DNA of 64,000 nt from Sphingorhabdus sp. Alg231-15. GTDB taxonomy: Bacteria; Pseudomonadota; Alphaproteobacteria; Sphingomonadales; Sphingomonadaceae. This document shows positions 1 to 8,813 of the stretch, piece after piece. Location: assembly GCF_900149705.1 (NCBI RefSeq), contig NZ_LT703001.1:1364001-1428000 (forward strand), given 5' to 3'. The number at the start of each line of letters is the position of its first letter. The stretch's first letter is position 1. Below the pieces are notes generated by a model. It saw only the letters and a list, made by a program, of their open reading frames with translations, did no database searches and had not been told where the DNA came from. The translations under genes and the position numbers were made by a program.

Positions 1-1956
1 AATTCTGACTTTGATCTTGCTGATATCGATGCTGGTGCAGGCATGCTCGCGGTCGGCGGCCCCGATTCTGAAGAAGAAGCCGCGGTCAACCCCGCCGAAC
101 CTCCGGTAGCCGATCCGGCAGTCGTGGAGCCAGTAGCGGCTGAACCGCAACAGCTAGAAATGGATTTTGATGGCCTGGAAGCTGACGAGGCGTTGATCGA
201 TGGCCGCCGCCGTCCAGGTGTGCCCAAAGAGCTGCCAGATCGTGTCATTCAGAATAATCCCGGAGCGATTAGTGCACCGCCTCCCGAGGCTTTTCCGACA
301 GACGAATTTCCTGTCCCGGATCGCTGGCGGATATTACAGACCTTATGCCCGCAAAAAGGCGGTGATCAGTCGATCTATAAAGTATTTGGTGCACTGAAAA
401 ATAACTGCAGCAATACGTCCAATCCCTATGCGCAAAATGTGCTGAAAGGCGACAAGCCCATTCCGGCCGACAAAAAACCGTCCTTCCTGAAAGGCGATGA
501 TTGGTTCTTTGTCGTCAACGCGATTTCCGACACAGTCATCGAACCGCGAAGCTTCCCCATTCCGGTGGGCGTGCAAACCACGGAGCGTACAAACAGCCTT
601 GACGTATTTGGACGTTCGGGATCCGAAGTCTACGCTCAAACCTTCATCACCGGTGTGGCCCTGATCAAAGGTTCAACCGCTTACAAACCACCTGATGTCG
701 AATATCGGCTTACGCTTGCGACACAGATCAACCACGTCAATGTACCCGAACGCCGGGTATTGTTTGTCGAACCTTCGAAAACGTCCAACCGCACCGACTA
801 TTTTGTCGGCGTGCAAGAAGCATTTTTCGATTATCATATCCGCAATACCTCTGCGCGCTATGACTTTGACAGCTTCCGTATTGGTATCCAGCCGATGCAG
901 GCTGATTTTCGTGGTTTCCTGTTTCAGGATAACCAACTCGGCTTCCGCTTGTTCGGGACACGGGATAATAACCGCGTGCAATATAATCTCGGCGCCTTTG
1001 TGCAACTGGAAAAAGATACCAATAGCGGTCTCAACGACATTCTGCAGACGCCGCGCGAAAGCTATATCTTTTTTGCCAATCTCTATCGTCAGGATTTGCC
1101 CTTTGTCGGCCTGACCAGCCAATTCAGCGTCACCTATAATATGAACCGTGAAAAGAGTGATATCGAGATTGACGATAACGGCTTTCCGGTGCGCCCTGCC
1201 CTGATTGGTGATCTACGCGGTCGGGCCTATGACGTTGTGTATCCCGGCTATGCAGTTGATGGTCGGATCGGACGGATTAACGTGACGGGCCAGATTTATG
1301 GCGCTTTCGGTGAAGATCGCAACAGCATCTTTACCAGCGAACCGGCCAAGATCGCCGCTTATTTTGCCGCGGCGGAGGCGAGCTATGACGTCGACTTCCT
1401 GCGCTTTCGCGCATCTGGTCTGTTCGCTAGCGGAGATGGTAATCCCTACAATAACACCGAAGCTGGATTTGACTCGATTTTCGAGAATCCGATCTTTGCT
1501 GGAGCAGACACTAGTTACTGGATCCGACAGACCATCCCATTTGCCGGCGGTGGACGCGCTATAAGTATCAATGGCAGAAACGGTATCCTCAATTCCTTGC
1601 GATCTTCGAAGGAACAGGGCCAGAGCAATTTTAACAACCCCGGCACGATATTGGCCGGCGTTGGTGTCGATGCAGATTTGACGCCGGATTTCCGACTGTC
1701 AGTCAATGCCAATCATTTGTGGTTCCACAAGACCGAGAGTCTGGAGGCATTGCGCGTCGAAGGCTCCATACCCAAGGATATCGGCTGGGATCTTTCCGCC
1801 GCCGCGATTTACCGTCCCAAAGCCACACAGAATATCGTTTTCCGCTTGTCGGGGGCGGCACTCCTGCCCGGCAAAGGTTTCGAGGATTTGTTCGATCAAA
1901 CCGACAAGCGTGATTTCCACTATTCCATTCTTTTCAACGCAATATTGGCTTTCTGA
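1..1956 (+). CDS. Outer-membrane beta-barrel protein, 5' partial
   Basis: The reading frame is open from base 1, so the true start lies upstream; the first internal Met is at 43. The visible 651 residues begin with an acidic, Pro/Glu-rich stretch (to about residue 75). A long region of alternating hydrophobic and aromatic strands follows, and the protein ends in ...ILFNAILAF; a terminal Phe is the usual signal for BAM-assembled outer-membrane barrels. No haem motif is present. The next gene, a multihaem cytochrome, starts only 1 nt after the stop, which suggests translational coupling. By analogy with porin-cytochrome pairs (MtrB, PioB) it could be the sheath that lets the cytochrome cross or reach the outer membrane. 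I see no clear sequence match to those families, so the role is inferred from context. Confidence 0.75.
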   Translation, partial: NSDFDLADIDAGAGMLAVGGPDSEEEAAVNPAEPPVADPAVVEPVAAEPQQLEMDFDGLEADEALIDGRRRPGVPKELPDRVIQNNPGAISAPPPEAFPTDEFPVPDRWRILQTLCPQKGGDQSIYKVFGALKNNCSNTSNPYAQNVLKGDKPIPADKKPSFLKGDDWFFVVNAISDTVIEPRSFPIPVGVQTTERTNSLDVFGRSGSEVYAQTFITGVALIKGSTAYKPPDVEYRLTLATQINHVNVPERRVLFVEPSKTSNRTDYFVGVQEAFFDYHIRNTSARYDFDSFRIGIQPMQADFRGFLFQDNQLGFRLFGTRDNNRVQYNLGAFVQLEKDTNSGLNDILQTPRESYIFFANLYRQDLPFVGLTSQFSVTYNMNREKSDIEIDDNGFPVRPALIGDLRGRAYDVVYPGYAVDGRIGRINVTGQIYGAFGEDRNSIFTSEPAKIAAYFAAAEASYDVDFLRFRASGLFASGDGNPYNNTEAGFDSIFENPIFAGADTSYWIRQTIPFAGGGRAISINGRNGILNSLRSSKEQGQSNFNNPGTILAGVGVDADLTPDFRLSVNANHLWFHKTESLEALRVEGSIPKDIGWDLSAAAIYRPKATQNIVFRLSGAALLPGKGFEDLFDQTDKRDFHYSILFNAILAF

Positions 1957-1957
1957 T

Positions 1958-4900
1958 ATGCAGATTTCCCCTCTCTCCAGATCATCAGTATCGCGTGTTT
2001 CGAGTTTTATGCAGAGCACAGTGGCACTTGTCTTCGCCACGTTATTGCTGGTGTTTGGTTCGTCTCAAGCCTTCGCAGCAGGCAAAGAGAAACCGCAGAA
2101 AATTGACTATACATTCACACCGCCAGCCCCGCAGAACCAGACGTGGGATGCAGCCAATACGAAAAGCACCGGCTGCGTTTCCTGTCATACCGACAGCGAT
2201 CAGAAAACAATGCACGAGACACCGGCCGTTGTGCTTGGCTGTGTCGACTGTCATGGCGGCGATGCCAGCGTTACGGGCGATAACTCCTGGGGCAAGCAAA
2301 GCCCGCAATACATGTTTGCGCTGAAAAAAGCGCATGTCCTCCCCAAATATCCCGAAAGCTGGCATTGGCCTTCATCCGCGAATCCGAAACGCAGCTACAC
2401 GCTGCTCAATAAGGAATCGCCAGAATTTGTCCGCTTCGTCAATCCGTCCGACTATCGTGTTGCGCGCGAGGCCTGTGGCGCTTGTCATATGGAGATTATC
2501 GAGGCTTCCGAACGGTCGTTGATGGCAACCGGCGCCATGCTGTGGGGCGGTGCGGCCTATAATAATGGTATTGTGCCGTTCAAAAATTACGTGTTCGGCG
2601 AGGCCTATACACGCAAAGGCTTGCCCGCGACGATCAAATCACCTGGCAATCCGCATGGCACCGTAACGGAAGAGCAAAAGAAGCGCGGTGCCTTGCCTAT
2701 TCTCTATCCCCTGCCCACTTGGCATACGATTCCGCCGGGCGATGTGTTCCGGGTGTTTGAGCGCGGTGGTCGCAATATCAATACCCAGTTCCCGGAAATC
2801 GGCCTGCCCAATATCGGCGGCATCATCCAGCGACTGGAGGAGCCGGGCCGCCCGGACCTGAAACAATCCAACCGCGGGCCCGGCACCGGATTGCGTGTCG
2901 CTATTCCGGCCCTGAACATCCACAAGACGCGGCTCAACGATCCGTTTACCTGGTTCATGGGTACCAATGATCAGCCTGGCGATTATCGGCAGTCCGGCTG
3001 TGCCAGTTGCCACGTCGTCTATGCCAATGACCGCGAACCGCGCCACAGCCTTATCTGGGCCAAATATGGTCGCGACGGACAGACGCAAACCAAAGATCCA
3101 ACAATCCGCAACCTGAAAGAGGGCGAGCATCGCGTTGGCAAATTTGGAACTTATGACGCTTCCTATAGCAAAAAGGGCAGCCATGATAAGAAAGCTGACT
3201 ATCATGGGGACGGGCATGATGACGGACATGGCGATGATTACAGCGGTGATATAGATCCGGCGAAACGCGAAAAAGGGCATCCGATCCAACATGCTTTCAC
3301 GCGTGCGATCCCGACCGCGCAATGCATGAATTGCCACATGCACCAGCCCAATATCTTCTTGAACAGCTTCCTCGGCTACACGATGTGGGACTATGAGTCC
3401 GATGCGCCGCTAATGTGGCCCGGACCGGATAATACGACGCCGCGCCCCGAGGGCATGAGCGACGAAGAATATCAAAAAACCTACAAACAGCAGAAATATC
3501 CCGATGCCGAAGAGGTCCGCAAGATACTGGACCGTAACCCTGAGGCTGCTTCTCCCAAAGGCCTTTGGGGCGACCTGGACTTCCTGCGCAATGTATATGA
3601 CCTCAACAGCGAGGCCAAGGACACACAATTTGCCGACTATCATGGCCATGGCTGGAACTTCCGCGCGATTCTAAAACGTGACCGTGATGGCAATCTGCTC
3701 GATGAAGACGGCGATATTGTCGACAATGACGATCCGGAGAAATTCCGCCGCGAAGACGAAGAGAAATTTGTTGAACCCGGGATCAACCCGGGCAAGTCCG
3801 TCCACATGATGAGTATCCATGCCGAAGTCGGCATGCAGTGCGCAGATTGTCATTTCGCACAAGACAGTCATGGCAATGGCTTGATCTATGGCGAGGTGGC
3901 CAATGCGGTGGAGATAAACTGTAAGGACTGTCACGGTACAGCCGATGAATATCCGACATTGATGACGTCTAACCTGGCGGCGCGGCCAAAAGGCAAGAAC
4001 CTTAACCTGCTGCGCAATGCGGATGGCCAACGCCGCTTTGAATGGATGCAAGACGCCAATGGCAAGCGCGTGTTGATCCAGCGTTCTATTGTGGATCCCG
4101 AGCTCAGTTGGCGGGTCAGCCTGGTCAAAGACAGTGTCGATCGATCCCATCCTGATTTCAACCTGAAGTCAGCGCGTGCCAAGCTAATGTCTAAAACCGG
4201 TGCTGAAACCGGCAAGTTCACCTTCGGTAGCGGTGTTCCTGCCGCGGATCGCGCCCACAAAGACGAGAATATGGTATGCTTTACCTGCCACCTCAGCTGG
4301 ACCACCAGTTGTGGTGGCTGCCATCTACCGATTGAGGCCAACTGGCAAACGGAAAGCCATAAATATGAGGGCGGTACCACACGGAACTACGCCACCTACA
4401 ACCCGCAGGTAGCACGCGACCAGATGTTCCAGCTTGGCCGTCACCAGACCACCAAAGGCAGCATCATCGCACCGGTTCGTTCTACCTCGGCACTGGTATT
4501 GTCCTCGACCAATATCAACCGCGAACGCATCTATGTGCAGCAACCACCTATCTCGGCTATTGGTTTCTCCAGCCAGGCCTTTGCGCCCCACTTCCCGCAC
4601 ACGGTGCGCAAGACGGAAACTAAACAATGCTCCGATTGTCACTTGAGCGAAGCCAACGACAATAATGCCATCATGTCACAGCTGCTGCTACAAGGTACGA
4701 ATTTCGTGAACTTTGTTGGTCTGCATGCATGGGTCGGTATGGATAAAGGCTTCGAAGCCGTGCGCGTCACCGAGTGGGACGAGCCACAAGCAGTCATCGG
4801 TTCTTACCTGCAAAAATATGCTTATCCTGATTATTGGCGGATGCATGTTGAGGACAATGGACGCGAACTCATCAACTGGGTGCGCGGAGAACGGCTGGAT

Positions 4901-6148
4901 GATGATCTGTCCGGCGAGACCAAAGCGCTTGAGGAATTTGCCAATGTCGTACAGGGCACTGGCGACAGTGTCCGTTGTCTGCAGCTGCGCGGCGAATATA
5001 TGTTTGTCGCAGAAGGCAAAGGCGGGTTCCGCGCTTATGATGTTGCTTCGATCGGCAACAAGGGCTTTTCCGAACGGATCGTCAAGGCGCCCTTCTCTTC
5101 TCTGGGCCACGACACCCATGTCGATACGAAGAACGCGACCTGCATGGCGCTGTCGACCAATCAGCCTGTTGCTCCGGAACGCAATACCGCCGAGCTGCGC
5201 GAGATTAATGAAGAACAGGCGTTTCACCCGATTTATAACTATGCCGTGATTACCGATAGCGAAGAGGGTCTAATTCTCGTTGATATCAACACGCTGGCCG
5301 ATGGCGAGTTCCGAAACAACTTCTTCAAACGGGCCGTGACCTGGAATGCAGAAGAGGTTTTGAACGGGGCCAAGCACATCACACTGGCTGGTCATTATGC
5401 CTATATCACCGCAGCGAGTGGATTGGTTGTTATTGACCTCGACGATCCGCTGAAACCGCGCCATGTAATCACGATGCCGATGACGGATGCGCGGGCGTCT
5501 GCGTTGCAGTTCCGCTATCTGTGGGTCACCGATACCGACGGTGTGAAACTGTTCAATGTCACGGATATGGAGAACCCGATTCCGGTAGAATCAGGAACAA
5601 TCCCGCTAACAAATGCGCGCAGGCTCTATCTTGCAAGAACCTATGCGTATATCGCTGCAAAGAACGAAGGGTTGGTTATCGCCAATATCACCAAACCGGA
5701 GGATCCCGTGATCTACCGCAAGGAGACATTTGGCGGCCAGATGAATGATGCAGAAGATGTTATCGTCGGCTCGACCAATGCAACGCTGTTTGCGTATGTT
5801 GCAGACGGTCGCAATGGTCTGAAAGTGATTCAGTTGACATCTCCGGATAGCCAACCGAATTATTATGGTTTCTCGCCACCACCGATGCCGGAACTCATTG
5901 CCTTTGCCCGCACTCCGAAACCAGCTCTCGCCCTTTCCAAGGGTCTGGATCGTGATCGGGCCGTGGATGAAACGGGCGGTCAGATGGCGGTGTTCGGGCG
6001 GCTAGGTTCCCGGCCATTTAATCGCAACGAGATGCAGCGCTTCTATCTCAACAGTCAAGGCAATCCCTATTTCGTCAAAGACGAGGCCAGTCTCTCTGAC
6101 TGGATTGGTCCTGTACCGCCCATGCTGGCGCGGAGCACGACGAAGTGA
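1958..6148 (+). CDS. Giant decahaem c-type cytochrome with C-terminal LVIVD-like beta-propeller
   Basis: 1396 residues. I chose ATG 1958, just after the upstream stop, because it gives a Sec signal peptide ending near SSQAFAAG; ATG 2009 is a later alternative. Ten CXXCH haem sites are visible: CVSCH (~72), CVDCH (~94), CGACH (~172), CASCH (~347), CMNCH (~455), CADCH (~627), CKDCH (~654), CFTCH (~773), CGGCH (~784) and CSDCH (~890). A His/Asp-rich insert lies at about 405-430 and an acidic Ca-loop-like stretch at about 575-590. From about 1000 to 1330 there are five or so repeats of the form YAYIxxxxGLxVIDxxxPxxP, typical of LVIVD propellers of surface proteins. It probably transfers electrons at or outside the outer membrane with the barrel protein upstream. 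Electron donor and acceptor cannot be told from sequence. Confidence 0.9.
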   Translation: MQISPLSRSSVSRVSSFMQSTVALVFATLLLVFGSSQAFAAGKEKPQKIDYTFTPPAPQNQTWDAANTKSTGCVSCHTDSDQKTMHETPAVVLGCVDCHGGDASVTGDNSWGKQSPQYMFALKKAHVLPKYPESWHWPSSANPKRSYTLLNKESPEFVRFVNPSDYRVAREACGACHMEIIEASERSLMATGAMLWGGAAYNNGIVPFKNYVFGEAYTRKGLPATIKSPGNPHGTVTEEQKKRGALPILYPLPTWHTIPPGDVFRVFERGGRNINTQFPEIGLPNIGGIIQRLEEPGRPDLKQSNRGPGTGLRVAIPALNIHKTRLNDPFTWFMGTNDQPGDYRQSGCASCHVVYANDREPRHSLIWAKYGRDGQTQTKDPTIRNLKEGEHRVGKFGTYDASYSKKGSHDKKADYHGDGHDDGHGDDYSGDIDPAKREKGHPIQHAFTRAIPTAQCMNCHMHQPNIFLNSFLGYTMWDYESDAPLMWPGPDNTTPRPEGMSDEEYQKTYKQQKYPDAEEVRKILDRNPEAASPKGLWGDLDFLRNVYDLNSEAKDTQFADYHGHGWNFRAILKRDRDGNLLDEDGDIVDNDDPEKFRREDEEKFVEPGINPGKSVHMMSIHAEVGMQCADCHFAQDSHGNGLIYGEVANAVEINCKDCHGTADEYPTLMTSNLAARPKGKNLNLLRNADGQRRFEWMQDANGKRVLIQRSIVDPELSWRVSLVKDSVDRSHPDFNLKSARAKLMSKTGAETGKFTFGSGVPAADRAHKDENMVCFTCHLSWTTSCGGCHLPIEANWQTESHKYEGGTTRNYATYNPQVARDQMFQLGRHQTTKGSIIAPVRSTSALVLSSTNINRERIYVQQPPISAIGFSSQAFAPHFPHTVRKTETKQCSDCHLSEANDNNAIMSQLLLQGTNFVNFVGLHAWVGMDKGFEAVRVTEWDEPQAVIGSYLQKYAYPDYWRMHVEDNGRELINWVRGERLDDDLSGETKALEEFANVVQGTGDSVRCLQLRGEYMFVAEGKGGFRAYDVASIGNKGFSERIVKAPFSSLGHDTHVDTKNATCMALSTNQPVAPERNTAELREINEEQAFHPIYNYAVITDSEEGLILVDINTLADGEFRNNFFKRAVTWNAEEVLNGAKHITLAGHYAYITAASGLVVIDLDDPLKPRHVITMPMTDARASALQFRYLWVTDTDGVKLFNVTDMENPIPVESGTIPLTNARRLYLARTYAYIAAKNEGLVIANITKPEDPVIYRKETFGGQMNDAEDVIVGSTNATLFAYVADGRNGLKVIQLTSPDSQPNYYGFSPPPMPELIAFARTPKPALALSKGLDRDRAVDETGGQMAVFGRLGSRPFNRNEMQRFYLNSQGNPYFVKDEASLSDWIGPVPPMLARSTTK

Positions 6149-6167
6149 TAGAACTTAAATAAAAGGC

Positions 6168-6199
6168 GGGGACCGGAGCTTGCGACCACGGTCCCCTTT
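6168..6199 (+). terminator. Rho-independent terminator after the cytochrome gene
   Basis: Perfect 8-bp stem GGGGACCG / CGGTCCCC with a 13-nt loop, followed by TTT. It lies 20 nt after the cytochrome stop and closes the barrel-cytochrome unit. Confidence 0.7.
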
Positions 6200-6226
6200 C
6201 CTCGATACGCGACGCGAGGAATATAG

Positions 6227-6259
6227 GCCCTCTGTATTCGTACAACGGATACAGAGGGC
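6227..6259 (-). terminator. Hairpin between convergent genes
   Basis: Perfect 11-bp inverted repeat GCCCTCTGTAT / ATACAGAGGGC with an 11-nt loop. It lies 20 nt beyond the stop of the minus-strand glycine-zipper gene. The T-tract is poor on both strands, so it may act as a bidirectional terminator or an mRNA 3' end stabiliser. Confidence 0.5.
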
Positions 6260-6278
6260 TTAACTTTAATCTCTATGC

Positions 6279-6704
6279 TTAGCAGTTGCGGTCAATTGCG
6301 CGGCCCGCCAGCGCTCCAACAGCACCGCCAATGATAGTGCCTTCGGTCTTGTCACCGCGGCGTGCAACCTCGTTGCCTAACAGACCACCAGCAATCGCGC
6401 CGATGATGGTACCGCCGGTGCCGCGATCACATCCACGATAGCGACGACGATCATTGCGATAGCGACGCTTGTCGCGATAATAACGGCGCTTTTCACGATA
6501 AGCGCGACGATCCCGGCGGTCATAATAACGGTCATCCCGATAATAATCGCCGCGACGATAATCGCGCCGATCACCAATGCGCTCGTAATAGCCGTCATTA
6601 TAACCTTGATAATAACCGCCCCGCGCCTCAGCCGGCGTTGCGAAGGCCATCGCTGATATTGCAGCTGTGGTGATGGCGAGTGTTCCTAGAACCTTGTTGA
6701 TCAT
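6279..6704 (-). CDS. Glycine-zipper 2TM envelope protein with Arg/Tyr/Asp-rich middle
   Basis: 141 residues from ATG 6704, which has a good GGAG site 8 nt upstream; a longer frame to 6755 lacks one. A signal peptide (ITTAAISAMAFATPAEA) is followed by a low-complexity stretch of Arg, Tyr and Asp (about 30-90) and then a glycine-zipper pair, GGTIIGAIAGGLLGNEVA and GTIIGGAVGALAGRAID. This architecture is that of the Rickettsia 17 kDa antigen-like (glycine zipper 2TM) proteins, which sit in the outer envelope. There is no lipobox Cys at the cleavage site. A second protein of the same design lies at 8889-9281. Confidence 0.8.
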   Translation of the reverse strand: MINKVLGTLAITTAAISAMAFATPAEARGGYYQGYNDGYYERIGDRRDYRRGDYYRDDRYYDRRDRRAYREKRRYYRDKRRYRNDRRRYRGCDRGTGGTIIGAIAGGLLGNEVARRGDKTEGTIIGGAVGALAGRAIDRNC

Positions 6705-6966
6705 TTTATACTCCAAAAGGATCTTTCGCGATCCGATTCGTTTGATGCCCGACAAATATGGTTTTAGGCTTCACCGATTGACCACTTGCTGAATGTCGAT
6801 TTTATCTTAGGTTCATGTTGGAGGTCTCTTTTATGAACAAGTCACGTTTTCCGTTTATCTTTCAATGTTTTGAGACGCTGCACTAAGCAGTCCCTAGTCT
6901 TTTAAGTCATTGCCGCTGGTTCGCTCTAACGATAGCTCTAGGAAAAAATATCAATGGGAGAAGATC

Positions 6967-7743
6967 ATGCAACTTAAAGGCAAAACCGCGGCCATCACCG
7001 GCGGCACCGCAGGCATAGGGCGCGCTATTGCCGAAGCTTATCTGGCAGAAGGTGCCAACGTTGCCCTGATGGCGCGTAACCCCGAAAAAGGGAGGAAGGT
7101 GATTGAGGAACTGGATGTTGGTGATCGGGCCTTGTTTGTTGCCGGCGATGTTATGCAACAGGAAGCGGTAGAAGGCTTTATCGATCAAACCATCGAGACA
7201 TTCGGGACCGTCGATATTCTCGTTAACAATGCCGGCGGCGCCGGTGCTCTGGCTCCGCTCGCGGACTTGACGGACGAAGCCTTTGATGAAGCGATGAAGT
7301 GGAATATATATGCGACATTCTGGGCGACACGCCGCGCGCTCAAGCCAATGATCGCACAGCAGTCCGGCCGCGTGATCAACATAAGCTCAACCGAGGGCAA
7401 GATGGGTAAGCCAACATTCGCACCCTATACGATCGCAAAGCATGGTATTAATGGCATGACCAAAGCCGTAGCCCAGGAAGTCGGCACAATGGGTATCACG
7501 GTGAACTCTATCTGTCCCGGCCTGGTGCTGACCGACCTGATCCTCGATAATGGCCCCACCACCGCCAAGGGGCTAGGCATGACGTTTGAAGAAATGATCG
7601 ATATGTTCGCTCAGGAAAGTGCGCTCAAGCGGCCCAACACAGTTGAAGAAATAGCGGCTATGGCTCTGTTGCTGGCGTCCGATGCGGGTGCCGGCATCAC
7701 AGGGGCCATGCTCAGCGTTGACGGGGGAACTGCGCAATATTGA
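6967..7743 (+). CDS. SDR-family oxidoreductase (FabG-like)
   Basis: 258 residues. ATG 6967 is preceded by GGGAG at 6-10 nt; the frame extends upstream to 6910 without a ribosome site. It shows the classical short-chain dehydrogenase features: cofactor motif TGGTAGIGRA near the N-terminus, NNAG at about 89, catalytic Ser in INISSTEG, YTIAK (YxxxK) at about 152, and the C-terminal LSVDGGTAQY. An NAD(P)-dependent alcohol/ketone reductase in the cytoplasm. The substrate cannot be assigned; 3-oxoacyl or hydroxy-acid reductases are the nearest type. It appears monocistronic. Confidence 0.88.
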   Translation: MQLKGKTAAITGGTAGIGRAIAEAYLAEGANVALMARNPEKGRKVIEELDVGDRALFVAGDVMQQEAVEGFIDQTIETFGTVDILVNNAGGAGALAPLADLTDEAFDEAMKWNIYATFWATRRALKPMIAQQSGRVINISSTEGKMGKPTFAPYTIAKHGINGMTKAVAQEVGTMGITVNSICPGLVLTDLILDNGPTTAKGLGMTFEEMIDMFAQESALKRPNTVEEIAAMALLLASDAGAGITGAMLSVDGGTAQY

Positions 7744-7870
7744 TGCGGGCTCCTCGCTCCTGAATTCACCGACTCACCTGCCGGCTGCATTGCCACTTTC
7801 TTATCCAGAGCTCCCAATCTGGAGTTGGTTCATGCAAAATGATGATAGGGGGCCTATAGAAACAGGCCCA

Positions 7871-8098
7871 TCAACGTAGCGGCTTGCTTGTCGTTCCAGC
7901 AGAAAAGGTTTCGTCAGCCCAAGGATCGACTGGCTTCTTTTCCTCGACCTCTTTGATGACGTTGCTCGCTCCCTTCCCCTCAGGCGAAGTAACCGGCGGC
8001 TCCGCAGCGACGCAGTAAGCGGTAACCAATACCATGGCTGACCACCACAATGCATTAGCGCGGCTGGCAAAGACACGAGTGAGGCGTGGTCCAAACAT
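7871..8098 (-). CDS. Small single-pass membrane protein, unknown
   Basis: 75 residues. A basic N-terminus (FGPRLTRVFASRAN) precedes one hydrophobic helix (ALWWSAMVLVTAYCVA) and a Pro/Glu/Lys-rich tail. The positive-inside charge pattern and the tail look like a real small membrane protein and not chance. No family recognised. It stands alone between a plus-strand SDR and the peptide cluster. Coding status is moderately likely only. Confidence 0.5.
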   Translation of the reverse strand: MFGPRLTRVFASRANALWWSAMVLVTAYCVAAEPPVTSPEGKGASNVIKEVEEKKPVDPWADETFSAGTTSKPLR

Positions 8099-8273
8099 GA
8101 AGACCGCTTAGCAGGTCATTCTTAATAATATCTGCGCCAATTGTCGTAAGCATATAGAGATCGCCCAATTCAATAACTATATGTTAGTGTATTTTCCCAT
8201 TTTTTGGTTTTCAGCAAAATTTCCACTATGCCAAAATTTCATTAAAGCACTGATTTATATAGATTTATCAAAA

Positions 8274-8290
8274 CTGGCACGCCCTATGCA
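8274..8290 (+). promoter_or_regulatory. Sigma-54-type -24/-12 promoter candidate
   Basis: CTGGCACGCCCTATGCA matches the RpoN consensus YTGGCACGNNNNTTGCW with one mismatch (ATGC for TTGC). The GG and GC elements are 12 nt apart as required. It ends 64 nt before the first of three tandem small-peptide genes. A direct repeat CAAAATTTC occurs twice just upstream (8215-8223 and 8232-8240). Confidence 0.55.
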
Positions 8291-8354
8291 ATGCTAGGAA
8301 CATCTTCGCAAACACAACCGCGAGGGACCAAATTAAACCCAGAAGGAATTAAAA

Positions 8355-8477
8355 ATGTCGAACGTAAATATCCAAAACCAAGTTGTTGCCGCTTTTGCCG
8401 CTCTGTTCTCCGCCGCTGTTCTGATCAGCGCCAGCGTAGGCCCTGCTGTTCAAAACACCGCTTCTTTCATCGCTTAA
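8355..8477 (+). CDS. Tandem small hydrophobic peptide, copy 1
   Basis: 40 residues: a polar start with QNQV, then one Ala-rich hydrophobic segment (VVAAFAALFSAAVLISASV) and a GPAVQNTASFIA end. The start is supported by AAGGAATT about 6 nt upstream. It is clearly paralogous to the two genes that follow (QNQV-AAFAALFSAAV-ISASVGPA-QN-AS pattern), and conservation at the protein level across copies argues that all three are translated. Function unknown. The shape suggests a small membrane peptide, or an uncleaved or short secreted signal-like peptide. Confidence 0.75.
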   Translation: MSNVNIQNQVVAAFAALFSAAVLISASVGPAVQNTASFIA

Positions 8478-8508
8478 TCACCAACCGAATTTCAAAAGGA
8501 ACTCCATC

Positions 8509-8628
8509 ATGACCACCAACGTTCAAAACCAAGTACTCGCCGCCTTCGCCGCTCTGTTCTCTGCAGCCGTAATGATCAGCGCCAGCGTTGGCCCAGCCGC
8601 CCAGAATGCCGCGTCCCTGATGATCTAA
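8509..8628 (+). CDS. Tandem small hydrophobic peptide, copy 2
   Basis: 39 residues, very close to copy 1 (AAFAALFSAAV and ISASVGPA identical). The ATG follows AAAGGAACTCCATC, so an AGGA site is in place. It begins 31 nt after copy 1 ends, within one apparent transcript. One predicted helix, no cysteine, and an almost uncharged mature part. Confidence 0.75.
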   Translation: MTTNVQNQVLAAFAALFSAAVMISASVGPAAQNAASLMI

Positions 8629-8664
8629 TCAGGCGACCGGCTCCAAACCCCAAAGGACTTCATC

Positions 8665-8784
8665 ATGCCCCGTAACTTCACCGCCCAAATCACCGCCGCT
8701 ATTGCAGCCCTCATCTCTTCCGCCCTTTTTGTTGGCGCCAGCATAGTACCCGCCACACAGAACGCCGCATCCCTGATTATCTGA
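8665..8784 (+). CDS. Tandem small hydrophobic peptide, copy 3
   Basis: 39 residues, the most divergent copy: it begins MPRNFTAQ but keeps the AAIAALISSALFVGASIVPATQ helix pattern (split here as AAIAALISSALF and VGASIVPATQ) and the NAASLII end. AAAGGAC lies 8 nt before the ATG. It is the last gene before a strong terminator, so the three peptides form one short operon. Confidence 0.72.
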   Translation: MPRNFTAQITAAIAALISSALFVGASIVPATQNAASLII

Positions 8785-8813
8785 CAACCCTTCCCCTCTC
8801 CCCCAAACGAACG

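Noticed and set aside
2639-3343. 234-residue minus-strand frame inside the cytochrome gene
   Set aside because: It lies entirely within the haem-motif region, so it is a shadow frame.
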